Of a stretch of DNA of 64,000 bases, positions 27,213 through 35,783 are shown piece by piece. Position numbers and translations under genes: made by a program. A model generated the notes under the pieces. It saw nothing but the letters and a program-made list of their open reading frames with translations, was not told where the DNA came from and ran no database searches. The stretch is from Candidatus Gastranaerophilales bacterium (GTDB lineage: Bacteria > Cyanobacteriota > Vampirovibrionia > Gastranaerophilales > Gastranaerophilaceae), in NCBI GenBank assembly GCA_944326565.1, contig CALVEL010000001.1:372001-436000 (forward strand). The letters run 5' to 3'. Positions within the stretch are counted from its first letter, which is position 1, and each line of letters opens with the position of its first letter.

Positions 27213-28250
27213 ATGAAAGCAATACAGTATTACGGACCTCAAAATATAAAGTATGAAGAAGTCATGGTAAAACCGCCTGAAGAAGGTGAAATTGTTGTAA
27301 AAATAATGTCGGCTCTTACTTGTGGCACTGATGTAAAAACTTATAGACGCGGTCATCCTGTGCTTATAAAAAATATCCCCTCAGGTTTCGGGCATGAATT
27401 TTCGGGAATTGTTGAACGCATAGGACATGGCGTCAGCAAATTCAAAGTAGGAGACAGAGTTGTATGTGCAAATTCAGCTCCGTGCGGGGAATGCTTTTAT
27501 TGCAGACGAGGGGAATACAATCTTTGTGAAAATCTCGACTTATTAAACGGTGCTTATGCACAGTACATTACAGTTCCAGCAAGGATTGTCGAAAAAAACA
27601 CACTTATTTTACCTGACAATTTGAGTTTTGATAAAGCAGCGTTTTGTGAGCCGCTCGCAAATGTAGTGCATGGTGTCGAAAGGACAGGAATTTCTAAAGG
27701 GAAGACTGTAGGTATTATTGGCATAGGTCCGATAGGTTTGATGTTTGCAAGGCTTGCAAAGCTAAAGGGTGCAAAAGTAATTGTAGCAGGGCGAAATCCG
27801 ATAAAACTAAAACTTGCAGAAGACTTTGCACATGCTGATGATATTGTTGATTTGACAAGGTATCCGAATCCTGAAAAGATATTTATGGATTTTACAGAAG
27901 AACATAAAGGTTTGGATGTCGCTGTAGAATGTGTTGGACTTCCTGAAATTTGGGAAAGAATTTTTTCATTTGTACGACCCGGCGGTACAGTGCACTTTTT
28001 TGGCGGATGTAAATCAGGTTCTACTGTTACTTTTGATACTACCAAAATGCACTATGGCGATATTCGTTTGATGAGTGTATTCCATCATACTCCTCAATAT
28101 TTTAGAAAAGCACTCGAATATATAGCATCCGGTGAAGTAGAAGTCGAAAAACTTATTACGAAAACACTCGGGCTAAAAGATGTTGAATATGCTATGCTAG
28201 AACATATTGCAGGGCGAGCAGTCAAATTTTTAATTAAACCTTGGTTATAG
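27213..28250 (+). CDS. zinc-dependent medium-chain dehydrogenase, copy 2
   Basis: A 345-residue MDR dehydrogenase. The catalytic zinc site is LTCGTDVKTYRRGH and GFGHEFSGIVERIGHG, the structural zinc site CGECFYCRRGEYNLC, and the cofactor motif GIGPIGLMFARLA. AAAGGA lies 8 bases before the ATG. It is the second gene of a pair with 26190-27200 and ends at a strong terminator. Similarity to the first copy is family-level only, so these may be sequential steps of a sugar-alcohol or aminosugar pathway and not a recent duplication. Confidence 0.85.
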   Translation: MKAIQYYGPQNIKYEEVMVKPPEEGEIVVKIMSALTCGTDVKTYRRGHPVLIKNIPSGFGHEFSGIVERIGHGVSKFKVGDRVVCANSAPCGECFYCRRGEYNLCENLDLLNGAYAQYITVPARIVEKNTLILPDNLSFDKAAFCEPLANVVHGVERTGISKGKTVGIIGIGPIGLMFARLAKLKGAKVIVAGRNPIKLKLAEDFAHADDIVDLTRYPNPEKIFMDFTEEHKGLDVAVECVGLPEIWERIFSFVRPGGTVHFFGGCKSGSTVTFDTTKMHYGDIRLMSVFHHTPQYFRKALEYIASGEVEVEKLITKTLGLKDVEYAMLEHIAGRAVKFLIKPWL

Positions 28251-28260
28251 TTTTTATACA

Positions 28261-28293
28261 AAAAGCGGATTGAAATTATTTCAATCCGCTTTT
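28261..28293. terminator. strong terminator after the dehydrogenase pair
   Basis: A 15-bp perfect stem, AAAAGCGGATTGAAA (28261-28275) with its complement at 28279-28293, and a 3-base loop. It can serve the dehydrogenase operon and the small minus-strand gene whose stop is at 28332. Confidence 0.85.
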
Positions 28294-28331
28294 CAATGCT
28301 CCCAACTTCTTAAAATTCTTGCTGTATACAC

Positions 28332-28487
28332 TTATTTAACGACAGCAAGTTTTGGTTTAATACCAGACTCCATATTAATATTTCTGGCATTAGCTACCGC
28401 CATAGAACGGCGTTTCTTTGCTCCTCTTAATATATATTCAACACTGCCGTTTACATTACACGCAGGTTTTACTATCTTTTTTAACAT
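28332..28487 (-). CDS. small basic protein, unknown
   Basis: A 51-residue frame on the minus strand: MLKKIVKPACNVNGSVEYI at the start, then RGAKKRRSMAVANARNINME and the end KPKLAVVK. GGAG lies about 10 bases before the ATG and a strong terminator follows about 40 bases after the stop, so it has the parts of a real gene. It is rich in Lys and Arg, suggesting nucleic-acid or ribosome binding, but I recognise no family. An 88-codon frame on the opposite strand (28270-28536) overlaps it; the minus-strand frame has the better ribosome site and composition. Confidence 0.5.
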   Translation of the reverse strand: MLKKIVKPACNVNGSVEYILRGAKKRRSMAVANARNINMESGIKPKLAVVK

Positions 28488-28561
28488 ATTTGGGGTTCTC
28501 CAATTATCTGATTACAAATTTTTAATCGACAATTAGTGGATTAAACTTTAATTTTTAAAGC

Positions 28562-28596
28562 TTAATCTTTACAAAGATTAACAAATTATGTATAAT
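28562..28596 (+). promoter_or_regulatory. promoter of the dead pilin copy, with an inverted repeat (locus C)
   Basis: TTTACA (28568-28573) and TATAAT (28591-28596) are 17 bases apart. The -35 lies inside the inverted repeat TTAATCTTT/AAAGATTAA (28562-28570, 28573-28581). The element is intact although the gene it serves is broken. Confidence 0.5.
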
Positions 28597-28628
28597 AATT
28601 TGCGTGAGATGAAACAAGAAAATGTAGT

Positions 28629-28916
28629 ATGAAAAAGTAAGCTATGAGTGGATTTACGGGGTGACGTTCCTGCAAGTTTTATAGGAAAATTTTTAGGATT
28701 TACTTTAGCTGAAGTATTGATAACATTGGGGATTATCGGAGTTGTTGTAGCGATTACACTGCCTGTATTGATAGGAAAGTATCAGAAAAAACAGTGAAAA
28801 GTAGCTTATAAAAGGCATATTCGTGGGTTTTCGCAAGCATTTTTACAGTTGCAAGAAAATGGAGAATTACTCTTATTATGGTGCCAGAAAGTAATATTGA
28901 AGGTGAAATTTTTATC
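28629..28916 (+). pseudogene. decayed prepilin-like gene (locus C)
   Basis: The sequence from ATG 28629 is closely similar to the leader and N-terminus of locus B: ATGAAAAAG, GCTATGAGTGGATTTACGGGG, then FLGFTLAEVLITLGIIGVVV in another frame. It is broken several ways: TAA at codon 4, the G12 tract and CACCCGA flank reduced to GGGG followed by TGA, an in-frame TGA after KYQKKQ (about 28796), and truncation of the globular domain before a terminator. It shows that the leader and pilin were once one unit that has been duplicated. Confidence 0.85.
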
Positions 28917-28924
28917 AATATGAA

Positions 28925-28956
28925 AAAAGCAGTTCTTTTTAAGAACTGCTTTTTAT
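28925..28956. terminator. bidirectional terminator between the dead pilin and rpmA
   Basis: AAAAGCAGTTCTT (28925-28937) and AAGAACTGCTTTT (28941-28953) form a 13-bp perfect stem with a TTT loop and A/T flanks. It ends rpmA transcripts from the right and any locus C transcript from the left. Confidence 0.85.
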
Positions 28957-28975
28957 ATTTCTATTGAATTTAAAT

Positions 28976-29230
28976 CTACACTGCATATACGCTGACTTGT
29001 TTTCTGTCACGTCTGTGTGGTTCAAATTTAACCTGACCGTCAATCAATGCAAATAATGTATCATCTGATCCTATACCTACATTGTTGCCAGGGTGAATTT
29101 TTGTTCCGCGTTGACGAACAAGTATGTTACCAGCTTTAACAACTTCGCCGCCGAATTTTTTAACGCCGAGTCGTTTCGCTTCTGAATCACGTCCGTTACG
29201 GGTAGATCCCATACCTTTTTTATGTGCCAT
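28976..29230 (-). CDS. rpmA: ribosomal protein bL27
   Basis: L27 of the 50S subunit (84 residues), whose N-terminus reaches the peptidyl-transferase centre. The family signature is exact: [20 protein letters not shown] at the start and then [19 protein letters not shown]. It begins directly with AHKKG and lacks the cleavable N-terminal extension found in Firmicutes, which argues against a Firmicute host. It follows rplU by 44 bases, the usual L21-L27 operon order. Confidence 0.98.
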   Translation of the reverse strand: MAHKKGMGSTRNGRDSEAKRLGVKKFGGEVVKAGNILVRQRGTKIHPGNNVGIGSDDTLFALIDGQVKFEPHRRDRKQVSVYAV

Positions 29231-29274
29231 TTTTATATCTCCTGTTGTATTTTAGTATCACTTAGTTTGTTTAA

Positions 29275-29625
29275 TTATGCTTCTTCTGTTGTTTCAGCAG
29301 CTTTTTTCTGAGCTGAAGTTCTGATTTTGTTAATCATTACTCTTGTGAAACCTTGTCTGTGTCCTTGTTTTTTTCTGTAACCTTTTTTAGGTCTTTGTTT
29401 GAACACGATAATTTTCTTTGCTTTATCTTCTTTAACGACAACGCCTTCTACAGATGCTCCTTTTACGTAAGGTTGACCAACTTTTGATTTTTTGCCGTTT
29501 ACAATCATTACGATGTTGTCAAAAACAACTTTTGAATCTTTTTCTTCGTTAAGTAATTCGATGTCTACATAACGACCTTCTTCTACTTGATACTGTTTTC
29601 CGCCAGTTTCTACTATTGCGTACAT
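29275..29625 (-). CDS. rplU: ribosomal protein bL21
   Basis: L21 of the 50S subunit binds 23S rRNA. The 116-residue protein begins MYAIVETGGKQYQVEEGRYV and carries the signature block IVFKQRPKKGYRKKQGHRQG (about 74-93). A short C-terminal tail rich in Lys and Ala follows (TSAQKKAAETTEEA). AAAGGA precedes the ATG. It is the first gene of the rplU-rpmA operon, with a near-consensus promoter 94 bases upstream and a leader of about 85 bases. Confidence 0.98.
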   Translation of the reverse strand: MYAIVETGGKQYQVEEGRYVDIELLNEEKDSKVVFDNIVMIVNGKKSKVGQPYVKGASVEGVVVKEDKAKKIIVFKQRPKKGYRKKQGHRQGFTRVMINKIRTSAQKKAAETTEEA

Positions 29626-29718
29626 TTTTTAGTCCTTTCTAATTTAGGTTTCGTAACCCTATACAGCTAGTGTTTTGGGGTTTTATAAACGATTTACCTG
29701 TAGTATACACGTATAATT

Positions 29719-29747
29719 ATTATCTGATACTCAAATCCGAATGTCAA
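29719..29747 (-). promoter_or_regulatory. promoter of rplU-rpmA
   Basis: On the minus strand TTGACA (29747-29742) and GATAAT (29724-29719) are 17 bases apart. The -35 is perfect and the -10 matches five of six. The transcript would have a leader of about 85 bases, in which an L21 autoregulatory element could lie; I cannot verify one by eye. Confidence 0.75.
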
Positions 29748-29807
29748 GCAGTATTAATATTTATTAACTTTATGTTTCAAGCTTTTTGTTTGGAGTAAAA
29801 TTAGGAT

Positions 29808-31139
29808 ATGAAGTTTAATGAGAAAGAAATTTTATCAGCCTGTGGTGCTGATGTTTTAAAAAGCTTGGGATGTGATGATAGATTCGGGATTTCTACAGAT
29901 ACCCGAACAATAAAAGAGGGTGAAATATATTTGCCTTTAAAGGGTGAGACTTTTGATGGTGAAAAGTTTATTTCACAAGCACTAGAAAAAGGTGCAATAG
30001 GTTATTTCACAACAACAGGCGAAATATTTGAAGATGCAAAAGTGATTTTCAAAGTAGAAAATACCCTTGTTGCGTATTTGAGTATTGCCAGATACTGCAG
30101 AAGAAAAATTAATCCAATAACAGTAGCTATTACAGGAAGCTCAGGTAAGACTACCACAAAGGAAATGGTATATTCTGTATTAAGTGAAAAATTTAAAACA
30201 CATAAGACTTTTTCAAATCATAACAACGAAGTCGGACTTTGTCAGACGATTTTGGGTATGCCGGATGATACACAGGCGCTTATTTTAGAGATGGGAATGA
30301 GAGGGTTTGGTGAAATTGAACTTTTGTCAAAGTATTCAGAGCCTGATTATGCAATTATTACAAATGCCGGATCCGCCCATATCGGACGTCTTGGTAGTCT
30401 TGACAATATTGCAAAAGCAAAATCCGAGATCGTAACTAAGCTCAATACAAATGGTGCATTAATTGCTAATGATAATGATCGGTTAAAAAAGTTTGTGACT
30501 TTTAGCGGTGAAAAAATTTGGTATTCAATAGATCAAGTAAAAGTTTTAGAGCAAAGACGCGGATATTCAAAATTCTTATATAAAGGAAAAGAAATTGAGC
30601 TTAATGTAGAAGGAAATTATAATATTGAAAATTCTCTTTCTGCTATTGAATTAGGATATAAGCTCGGAATGAATACTGATGAGATAAAATGCGGATTATT
30701 AAAATATCATCCTATAGAAAAGCGTTGGGAAGAACAAAAAATTTCAGGTTATACGTTGATTAATGACAGTTACAATGCAAATCCCGAGTCAATGAAAGCG
30801 TCAGTATCAACTTTCATAGATTTATATGAAAAGCCGGTAGTTGTGCTTGGTAATATGGGTGAATTGGGTGAAAAGGAAGAAGAACTTCATAGGGCTGTTG
30901 GAATAACTCTTGCTAAAACTGCTAAAAAAGAGACTAAATTTTTAACGGTCGGGATATTGGCTGAAAAAATTGGAGAAGAACTTTCCAGATCAGGATTTTT
31001 TGTAAAGAATTTTGACAATAACAAGGCGGTTTCTGACTATATTATTGATTACATAGATGTAGGCTGTACAATATTTTTGAAGGCATCAAGATCAATGAAA
31101 TTTGAAGAAATACTTGAATACCTAAAGGGGAGAAAATAA
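29808..31139 (+). CDS. murF: UDP-MurNAc-tripeptide-D-Ala-D-Ala ligase MurF
   Basis: MurF adds D-Ala-D-Ala to the UDP-MurNAc tripeptide, the last cytoplasmic step of the peptidoglycan precursor. The 443-residue ligase has the N-terminal substrate domain (FGISTDTRTIKEGEIYLPLK), the ATP loop AITGSSGKTTTKEM (about 107-120), NHNNEVGLCQT, and the C-terminal domain with LINDSYNANPESMKASV. It is the first gene of a five-gene block, murF-mraY-murD-ftsW-murG, with 2-base gaps or overlaps throughout. murE is not upstream. Confidence 0.95.
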   Translation: MKFNEKEILSACGADVLKSLGCDDRFGISTDTRTIKEGEIYLPLKGETFDGEKFISQALEKGAIGYFTTTGEIFEDAKVIFKVENTLVAYLSIARYCRRKINPITVAITGSSGKTTTKEMVYSVLSEKFKTHKTFSNHNNEVGLCQTILGMPDDTQALILEMGMRGFGEIELLSKYSEPDYAIITNAGSAHIGRLGSLDNIAKAKSEIVTKLNTNGALIANDNDRLKKFVTFSGEKIWYSIDQVKVLEQRRGYSKFLYKGKEIELNVEGNYNIENSLSAIELGYKLGMNTDEIKCGLLKYHPIEKRWEEQKISGYTLINDSYNANPESMKASVSTFIDLYEKPVVVLGNMGELGEKEEELHRAVGITLAKTAKKETKFLTVGILAEKIGEELSRSGFFVKNFDNNKAVSDYIIDYIDVGCTIFLKASRSMKFEEILEYLKGRK

Positions 31140-31141
31140 TT

Positions 31142-32122
31142 ATGATAATGATAACAGTGGCATTTTTACTCGGTATGATATTATGCCTATTATTCGGAGT
31201 TCCATATATTTCTTTTTTGAAAAAGAAAATGATAGGACAATATGTGAAAGATGTTGCCCCCGAAGCTCATCAAAAGAAAGAAGGGACACCTACAACCGGC
31301 GGCGTTTTTATAGTTTTAGCTGCTATTATTGCATCTGTTATTGCCCTTGCGCTTGCGCAAAGCCTGTCTGAAGAAGCTTTTATTATATTAATTACTTTTA
31401 TTTTTTACACATTTGCAGGGTTCCAGGATGATTATCTTAAATTAAAAGGTAAGCACAATGATGGTCTGAGTGCAAAAGGAAAGCTTTTAAGACAGATTGC
31501 AATTGCGCTTTTACCTACAATATATGTTATGATGAGCAATACTTTTGGTACGTTTTTTTCAATAGGAAGTTTTGAATTTGATTTGGGTTGGATATATCCG
31601 ATTTTTGCAGTTTTTGTAATTACAGGGGCATCAAATGCATATAATTTAACAGATGGACTGGATGGACTTGCAGCATCTACTGGTATTTTTGCATTTGCTA
31701 CATGTGCTTTAATTTTACTTATGACAGGTCATTCAAGTGCTGCTATAATTTCAGCGACTGTTGCAGGTGCATTATTTGGATTTTTAAGATATAACAAGCC
31801 TAAGGCACAGGTATTTATGGGAGATACAGGTTCTCTTGCTATTGGGGGACTTTTAGGAACCCTTGCGGTTATCGGTAAATTTGAATTTTTATTAATTTTT
31901 ATAGGTGTGGTTTTTGTCATGGAAACATTGTCTGTTATTTTACAAGTTTTGAGTTTTAAAACTACTGGTAAAAGAATTTTTAAAATGTCTCCTATCCACC
32001 ATCATTTTGAGCTTTGTGGATGGAGTGAAAAGAAGATTGTGGTAGTCTTTGCTCTTACATCAGCTATATTTGGAGCATTGGCGCTTGTATTATTTTATTT
32101 GACTCAGCAGGGAGTTATTTAG
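31142..32122 (+). CDS. mraY: phospho-MurNAc-pentapeptide transferase MraY
   Basis: MraY moves phospho-MurNAc-pentapeptide onto undecaprenyl phosphate to make lipid I in the inner membrane. The 326-residue protein has about ten membrane helices and the family motifs: KKEGTPTTGGVFIVLAA (38-ish), FQDDYLKLKGKHNDGLSAKGK with the catalytic Asp pair, NLTDGLDGLA with the Mg-binding Asp, FMGDTGSLAIGG, and MSPIHHHFELCGW near the end. It begins 2 bases after murF and ends 1 base before murD. Confidence 0.96.
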   Translation: MIMITVAFLLGMILCLLFGVPYISFLKKKMIGQYVKDVAPEAHQKKEGTPTTGGVFIVLAAIIASVIALALAQSLSEEAFIILITFIFYTFAGFQDDYLKLKGKHNDGLSAKGKLLRQIAIALLPTIYVMMSNTFGTFFSIGSFEFDLGWIYPIFAVFVITGASNAYNLTDGLDGLAASTGIFAFATCALILLMTGHSSAAIISATVAGALFGFLRYNKPKAQVFMGDTGSLAIGGLLGTLAVIGKFEFLLIFIGVVFVMETLSVILQVLSFKTTGKRIFKMSPIHHHFELCGWSEKKIVVVFALTSAIFGALALVLFYLTQQGVI

Positions 32123-32123
32123 T

Positions 32124-33473
32124 ATGAAAACAAATTGGTTTGATAAAAAAGTTTTAGTATTAGGATTATCAAAAAGCGGTATTTCAGCAGCAAAATATCT
32201 TAATCGTCATGGTGCAGATGTATATATAACGGAAAGCAGGGCAAGAGAAGATAAGGATAATGAAAATATTTTCGAGCTTGAAAAACTCGGCATAAAAATT
32301 GAAATGGGCGCTCATAGTGACGATTTTATAAATGATTCTTATATTGCAGTGACAAGTCCGGGTATACCTCCAGAGTCTGAAATTATCCAAAAATTAAAGG
32401 CTCAAAATATTCAGATAATTTCAGAAATTGAGTTGGCATATTCTCAGACCTCAAGACCTTTTGTTGCAATAACAGGCACTAACGGAAAGACAACTACGAC
32501 AGCTTTGACTGCGCATATTTTGAGTGAGGAATATAAGGCTTATCCTTGTGGTAATTATGGAGTTCCTCCTTGTGACTTACTCGATGGTGATGTTGAAATT
32601 TTTGTATGTGAATGCAGTTCATTCCAACTTGAATACAGTGATGCATTCCAGCCTCAGATTTCTGTTTGGACTAATTTTACTCCTGATCATATAAGCTGGC
32701 ATGGAAATTTAGAAAATTACTTTAATGCGAAGGCTAAAATTTTTAAATCGCCTACTGAGCCCGCTTTTTCTGTTTTGAATGCTAAAGATGAAAAATTGAG
32801 AGAATTTTCTAAAGTTTGCGGCGGAACTGTATTTATGTTTGGGGACAATATCGGTGAAAATTGTTGTTATGTAAAGAATGAAGCTATTTATTTTAAAAGA
32901 AACAATAAAGAAGAGCATATAATTGATTTGAAAGATTGTCCTTTAATTGGGGAGCATAATTACCAGAATGTTGAATGTTCTGTTATTGTTGCAAAATTAG
33001 AAGGTGTTTCTAATGAGCATATAAAAAATGCAATAATGAGTTTTAAAGTTCCTGAGCATAGGCTTGAAAAATTTGCGCAAAAAGATGGAATTGTTTTTTA
33101 TAATGATTCAAAAGCTACAAATCCAGAAGCTTCTTTAGTTGCAATAAGATCTTTTGCTGATAAAGATGTTGTGCTGATTGCAGGGGGACGTGATAAAAAT
33201 ACTGATTTAAAAGAGTTTGATGAAGCTTGTAAAGAGCATATAAAAACGATCATACTAATAGGTGAAGCAGCAGACAGATTTGAAGAAAATTTACGTTCTG
33301 ACGGGTTTGAAAATATTTTTAGGGAAAATACAATGCAAAAAGCAATAGATAAAGCAATTTCTCTAAATCCTGATGTGGTGCTTTTATCACCGGCATGTGC
33401 AAGTTTTGATATGTTTAGCGGTTATGAGGAGAGAGGAAAGGTCTTTAAAGAATATGTCTTATCGAGATTATGA
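32124..33473 (+). CDS. murD: UDP-MurNAc-L-Ala-D-Glu ligase MurD
   Basis: MurD adds D-glutamate to UDP-MurNAc-L-Ala in the cytoplasm. The 449-residue enzyme has the N-terminal Rossmann domain (KKVLVLGLSKSGISAAKYL), ATP loop AITGTNGKTTTTAL (about 113-126), the central FTPDHISWHGNLENYFNAK, and the C-terminal PEHRLEKFAQKDGIVFYNDS and LSPACASFDMFSGYEERG. The ftsW start lies 20 bases inside its end, so the two are coupled. Confidence 0.95.
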   Translation: MKTNWFDKKVLVLGLSKSGISAAKYLNRHGADVYITESRAREDKDNENIFELEKLGIKIEMGAHSDDFINDSYIAVTSPGIPPESEIIQKLKAQNIQIISEIELAYSQTSRPFVAITGTNGKTTTTALTAHILSEEYKAYPCGNYGVPPCDLLDGDVEIFVCECSSFQLEYSDAFQPQISVWTNFTPDHISWHGNLENYFNAKAKIFKSPTEPAFSVLNAKDEKLREFSKVCGGTVFMFGDNIGENCCYVKNEAIYFKRNNKEEHIIDLKDCPLIGEHNYQNVECSVIVAKLEGVSNEHIKNAIMSFKVPEHRLEKFAQKDGIVFYNDSKATNPEASLVAIRSFADKDVVLIAGGRDKNTDLKEFDEACKEHIKTIILIGEAADRFEENLRSDGFENIFRENTMQKAIDKAISLNPDVVLLSPACASFDMFSGYEERGKVFKEYVLSRL

Positions 33474-34656
33474 TAGAGGCGGCTACGACCGTGAAAGAAT
33501 GAGAATGAATCGTCAACAGCAAATACAGAGTGTTATAATTTCATCTCCTGATAAAACTCTGTTAGTTGTTGTGACTTTTCTTGTCATAATAGGTTTTATG
33601 GCTATTTTTTCTGCTTCCGCTCCAAAATGTCTTGATGAAGGGGTAAATCCGGCTCAATTTTTAATTAAGCAAGTTATATGTTTTATTGTCGGGTTTATAG
33701 GACTCAAGTTTTTTACAAATTATGATTATAAGAAATTAGCGCAGTGGAATACGATTTTTGCCGCTGCAATTATAATTTCTCTTTTGCTCGTTGATTTTAC
33801 ACCTTTAGGTGTCACAGTAAACGGAGCAAAAAGATGGATAAATCTTTTAGGCTTCCAATTACAGCCGTCTGAATTTGCAAAGCCTGCGGTTGTACTTTTA
33901 TTAGCTTCAGCTTTTAAAGATAATGCAAACCTTTTTGATGAGACTAAGTGGATTAAATATTTTATACCTATTCTTGTTATGCTTGCGTTTATTTTTATGC
34001 AGCCGAATTTAAGTATGGTAATTTTGCTTTTATCTGTATCGGTTGTAGTGTTTTTGTGCGGAGGCGGCTCATTAAAGTTATTTTTCAGTTGTCTCGCAGC
34101 AGGTGTTACAACGGTTATTCTTGCTTTAACAACTATTATCAAACCTTATCAATTGCAGAGATTGAGAATATGGAGACATCCTGAGACGGATCCGCAGGGG
34201 GCTGGATATAATATTATACAATCTTTAATAGCTTTTGCTTCAGGAGGCTTTAAAGGAGTCGGATATGGCGGATCTATTCAAAAACTTTCTTATTTACCTG
34301 AATGTCATACTGACTTTATTTTTGCAATCATAGCAGAAGAAGTCGGTTGGGTTGGCTGTGTATTAATTATTGGATTATTTTGGACATTTGTTCACAGAGG
34401 TTTTATAGTTGCATCCAGATGTCCTGATATGTATGGAAGATTGTTGGCGGTTGGCATTACTTTTTCAATAGGATTCCAAGCTTTTCTGAATATTAGCGTT
34501 GCTAGTTCATTTTTACCGACAACCGGTGTCCCTTTGCCGTTTATAAGTTATGGAGGTTCATCTTTAATAGTTTCTTTATGGATGGTTGGAATTTTATTGA
34601 ATATATCTAAAAAAAGAATTAAGAAAATAAGGAACCAGGAAAATGACAGAGTCTGA
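33454..34656 (+). CDS. ftsW: lipid II polymerase FtsW (SEDS family)
   Basis: FtsW is the septal peptidoglycan polymerase of the divisome. The 400-residue protein has a charged, Arg/Tyr/Gln-rich N-terminal tail (SYRDYDRGGYDRERMRM) and about ten membrane helices. Family motifs include NGAKRWINLLGFQLQPSEFAKPA, RLRIWRHPETDPQGAGYNI, the catalytic-loop region SYLPECHTDFIFAIIAEEVG and PFISYGGSSL. The frame extends back to 33373 inside murD, but ATG 33454 lies after GAGAGGAAAGG and gives a normal length. It overlaps murD by 20 bases and murG by 14. Identity as FtsW and not RodA rests on the murD-murG context. Confidence 0.92.
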   Translation: MSYRDYDRGGYDRERMRMNRQQQIQSVIISSPDKTLLVVVTFLVIIGFMAIFSASAPKCLDEGVNPAQFLIKQVICFIVGFIGLKFFTNYDYKKLAQWNTIFAAAIIISLLLVDFTPLGVTVNGAKRWINLLGFQLQPSEFAKPAVVLLLASAFKDNANLFDETKWIKYFIPILVMLAFIFMQPNLSMVILLLSVSVVVFLCGGGSLKLFFSCLAAGVTTVILALTTIIKPYQLQRLRIWRHPETDPQGAGYNIIQSLIAFASGGFKGVGYGGSIQKLSYLPECHTDFIFAIIAEEVGWVGCVLIIGLFWTFVHRGFIVASRCPDMYGRLLAVGITFSIGFQAFLNISVASSFLPTTGVPLPFISYGGSSLIVSLWMVGILLNISKKRIKKIRNQENDRV

Positions 34657-35764
34657 TAAAAAACATAATATTTATTTTATAACAGGAGGAGGTACAGGAG
34701 GTCATATATATCCTGCTATGGCTGTAGCTGACGAGCTGAGTAATAGAGGTGAAAAAGTATATTATGTTGGGAATCCTAAAAATCTCGAGTTTGATATTGT
34801 CTCTAAAAAAGGATTTGAGTTTTTGCCTGTTATGGTGCATGGAATGCCGAGAAAAGCTGGTTTCTCATTGGTAAAATGGTTTATAGAATTGGGACTTGCT
34901 GTTGTTCAGAGTATAATTTACATTTTAAAATACAAGCCTAATGCTGTATTTGGTACTGGAGGATATGTATCTGCACCGGCTTTGATTGCGGCAAAACTAA
35001 CAAAGACGCCTTTTATGCTCCATGATTGTGATGCAAATCCCGGGCTCGTGACCAGAAAATTGGCTCCATATGCTGGTTGTGTATCTTTGGCTTTTGATTG
35101 TGCAAAGGATAAAATTAAAAACAATTATTGTTTAATTGCGGGTAATCCGATAAGAAAAACTTTTAAGACACTTTTAAAATCTGAAGCAAGAGAGAAATTA
35201 GGTCTTCAGGATAAAACAACTCTTTGTATAATGGGAGGCTCGCAAGGTGCAAGAGCTATAAATGACGGGGCTGTTGAAATATTAAAAAAATTCTCCAAGA
35301 ATAATGATCTGCAGATTATTTTTCAGACCGGTAAGAAGAATTTTGAGCGGGTAATTGAACAGCTTATTAAAATATATCCAGAATATGAAGCAGATAAGAA
35401 TTTGATTATAAAGCCCTATTTTGATGATATGGTAACGGTTTTGAAAGCATCGGATATTGCTATCTCCAGAGCAGGTTCTTTAAGTTTATCCGAGCTTTGC
35501 GCCTCAGGAGCGGCATCAATACTTGTGCCTTATCCTTTTGCTGCTGCGGATCATCAACGTAAAAATGCTAAGTATATGGAAGAAAAAGGTGCAGCTATTT
35601 ACCTTGAAGATGAGGATGTTAATGAGGATACACTTTCTGATTTAATTAATATGTTATTATCCGATTCTGAAAAATTAGGGGGAATTCAGAATAATGCACT
35701 TGCTCTTGCTAAATATGACAGTGTTGATTTAATTTGTGACAGACTTATTGAAATTGCTGTGTAA
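34643..35764 (+). CDS. murG: undecaprenyl-diphospho-MurNAc-pentapeptide GlcNAc transferase MurG
   Basis: MurG turns lipid I into lipid II at the inner face of the membrane. The 373-residue GT28 enzyme has the first glycine loop TGGGTGGHIYPAMAVADEL (about 13-31), FGTGGYVSAPALIAAK, IMGGSQGARAIND, and the UDP-GlcNAc-binding C-terminal block AISRAGSLSLSELCASG with PYPFAAADHQRKNA. It overlaps ftsW by 14 bases. Normally murC, murB and ftsQ would follow; here the next gene is a regulator on the other strand, so the cluster is cut short. Confidence 0.96.
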   Translation: MTESDKKHNIYFITGGGTGGHIYPAMAVADELSNRGEKVYYVGNPKNLEFDIVSKKGFEFLPVMVHGMPRKAGFSLVKWFIELGLAVVQSIIYILKYKPNAVFGTGGYVSAPALIAAKLTKTPFMLHDCDANPGLVTRKLAPYAGCVSLAFDCAKDKIKNNYCLIAGNPIRKTFKTLLKSEAREKLGLQDKTTLCIMGGSQGARAINDGAVEILKKFSKNNDLQIIFQTGKKNFERVIEQLIKIYPEYEADKNLIIKPYFDDMVTVLKASDIAISRAGSLSLSELCASGAASILVPYPFAAADHQRKNAKYMEEKGAAIYLEDEDVNEDTLSDLINMLLSDSEKLGGIQNNALALAKYDSVDLICDRLIEIAV

Positions 35765-35783
35765 GGTATTAAAAAATCTATTT

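Noticed and set aside
26190-28250. The two zinc dehydrogenases as a recent tandem duplication
   Set aside because: They share only family motifs; spacing of zinc sites, termini and most residues differ, so they are old paralogues at best.
28270-28536. An 88-codon plus-strand frame after the dehydrogenase pair
   Set aside because: It begins inside the terminator hairpin, has no ribosome site, and covers the better-supported minus-strand frame at 28332-28487.
28796-28800. TGA recoding (code 4 or 25) because of in-frame TGA in the pilin copy
   Set aside because: Other genes end in TGA with tight overlaps (mscS/rlmH), and the same copy has a TAA at codon 4 and a truncation, so it is a true pseudogene.
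29626-29718. An L21 leader riboregulator upstream of rplU
   Set aside because: The leader length fits, but I could not match a defined consensus or a convincing fold by eye.
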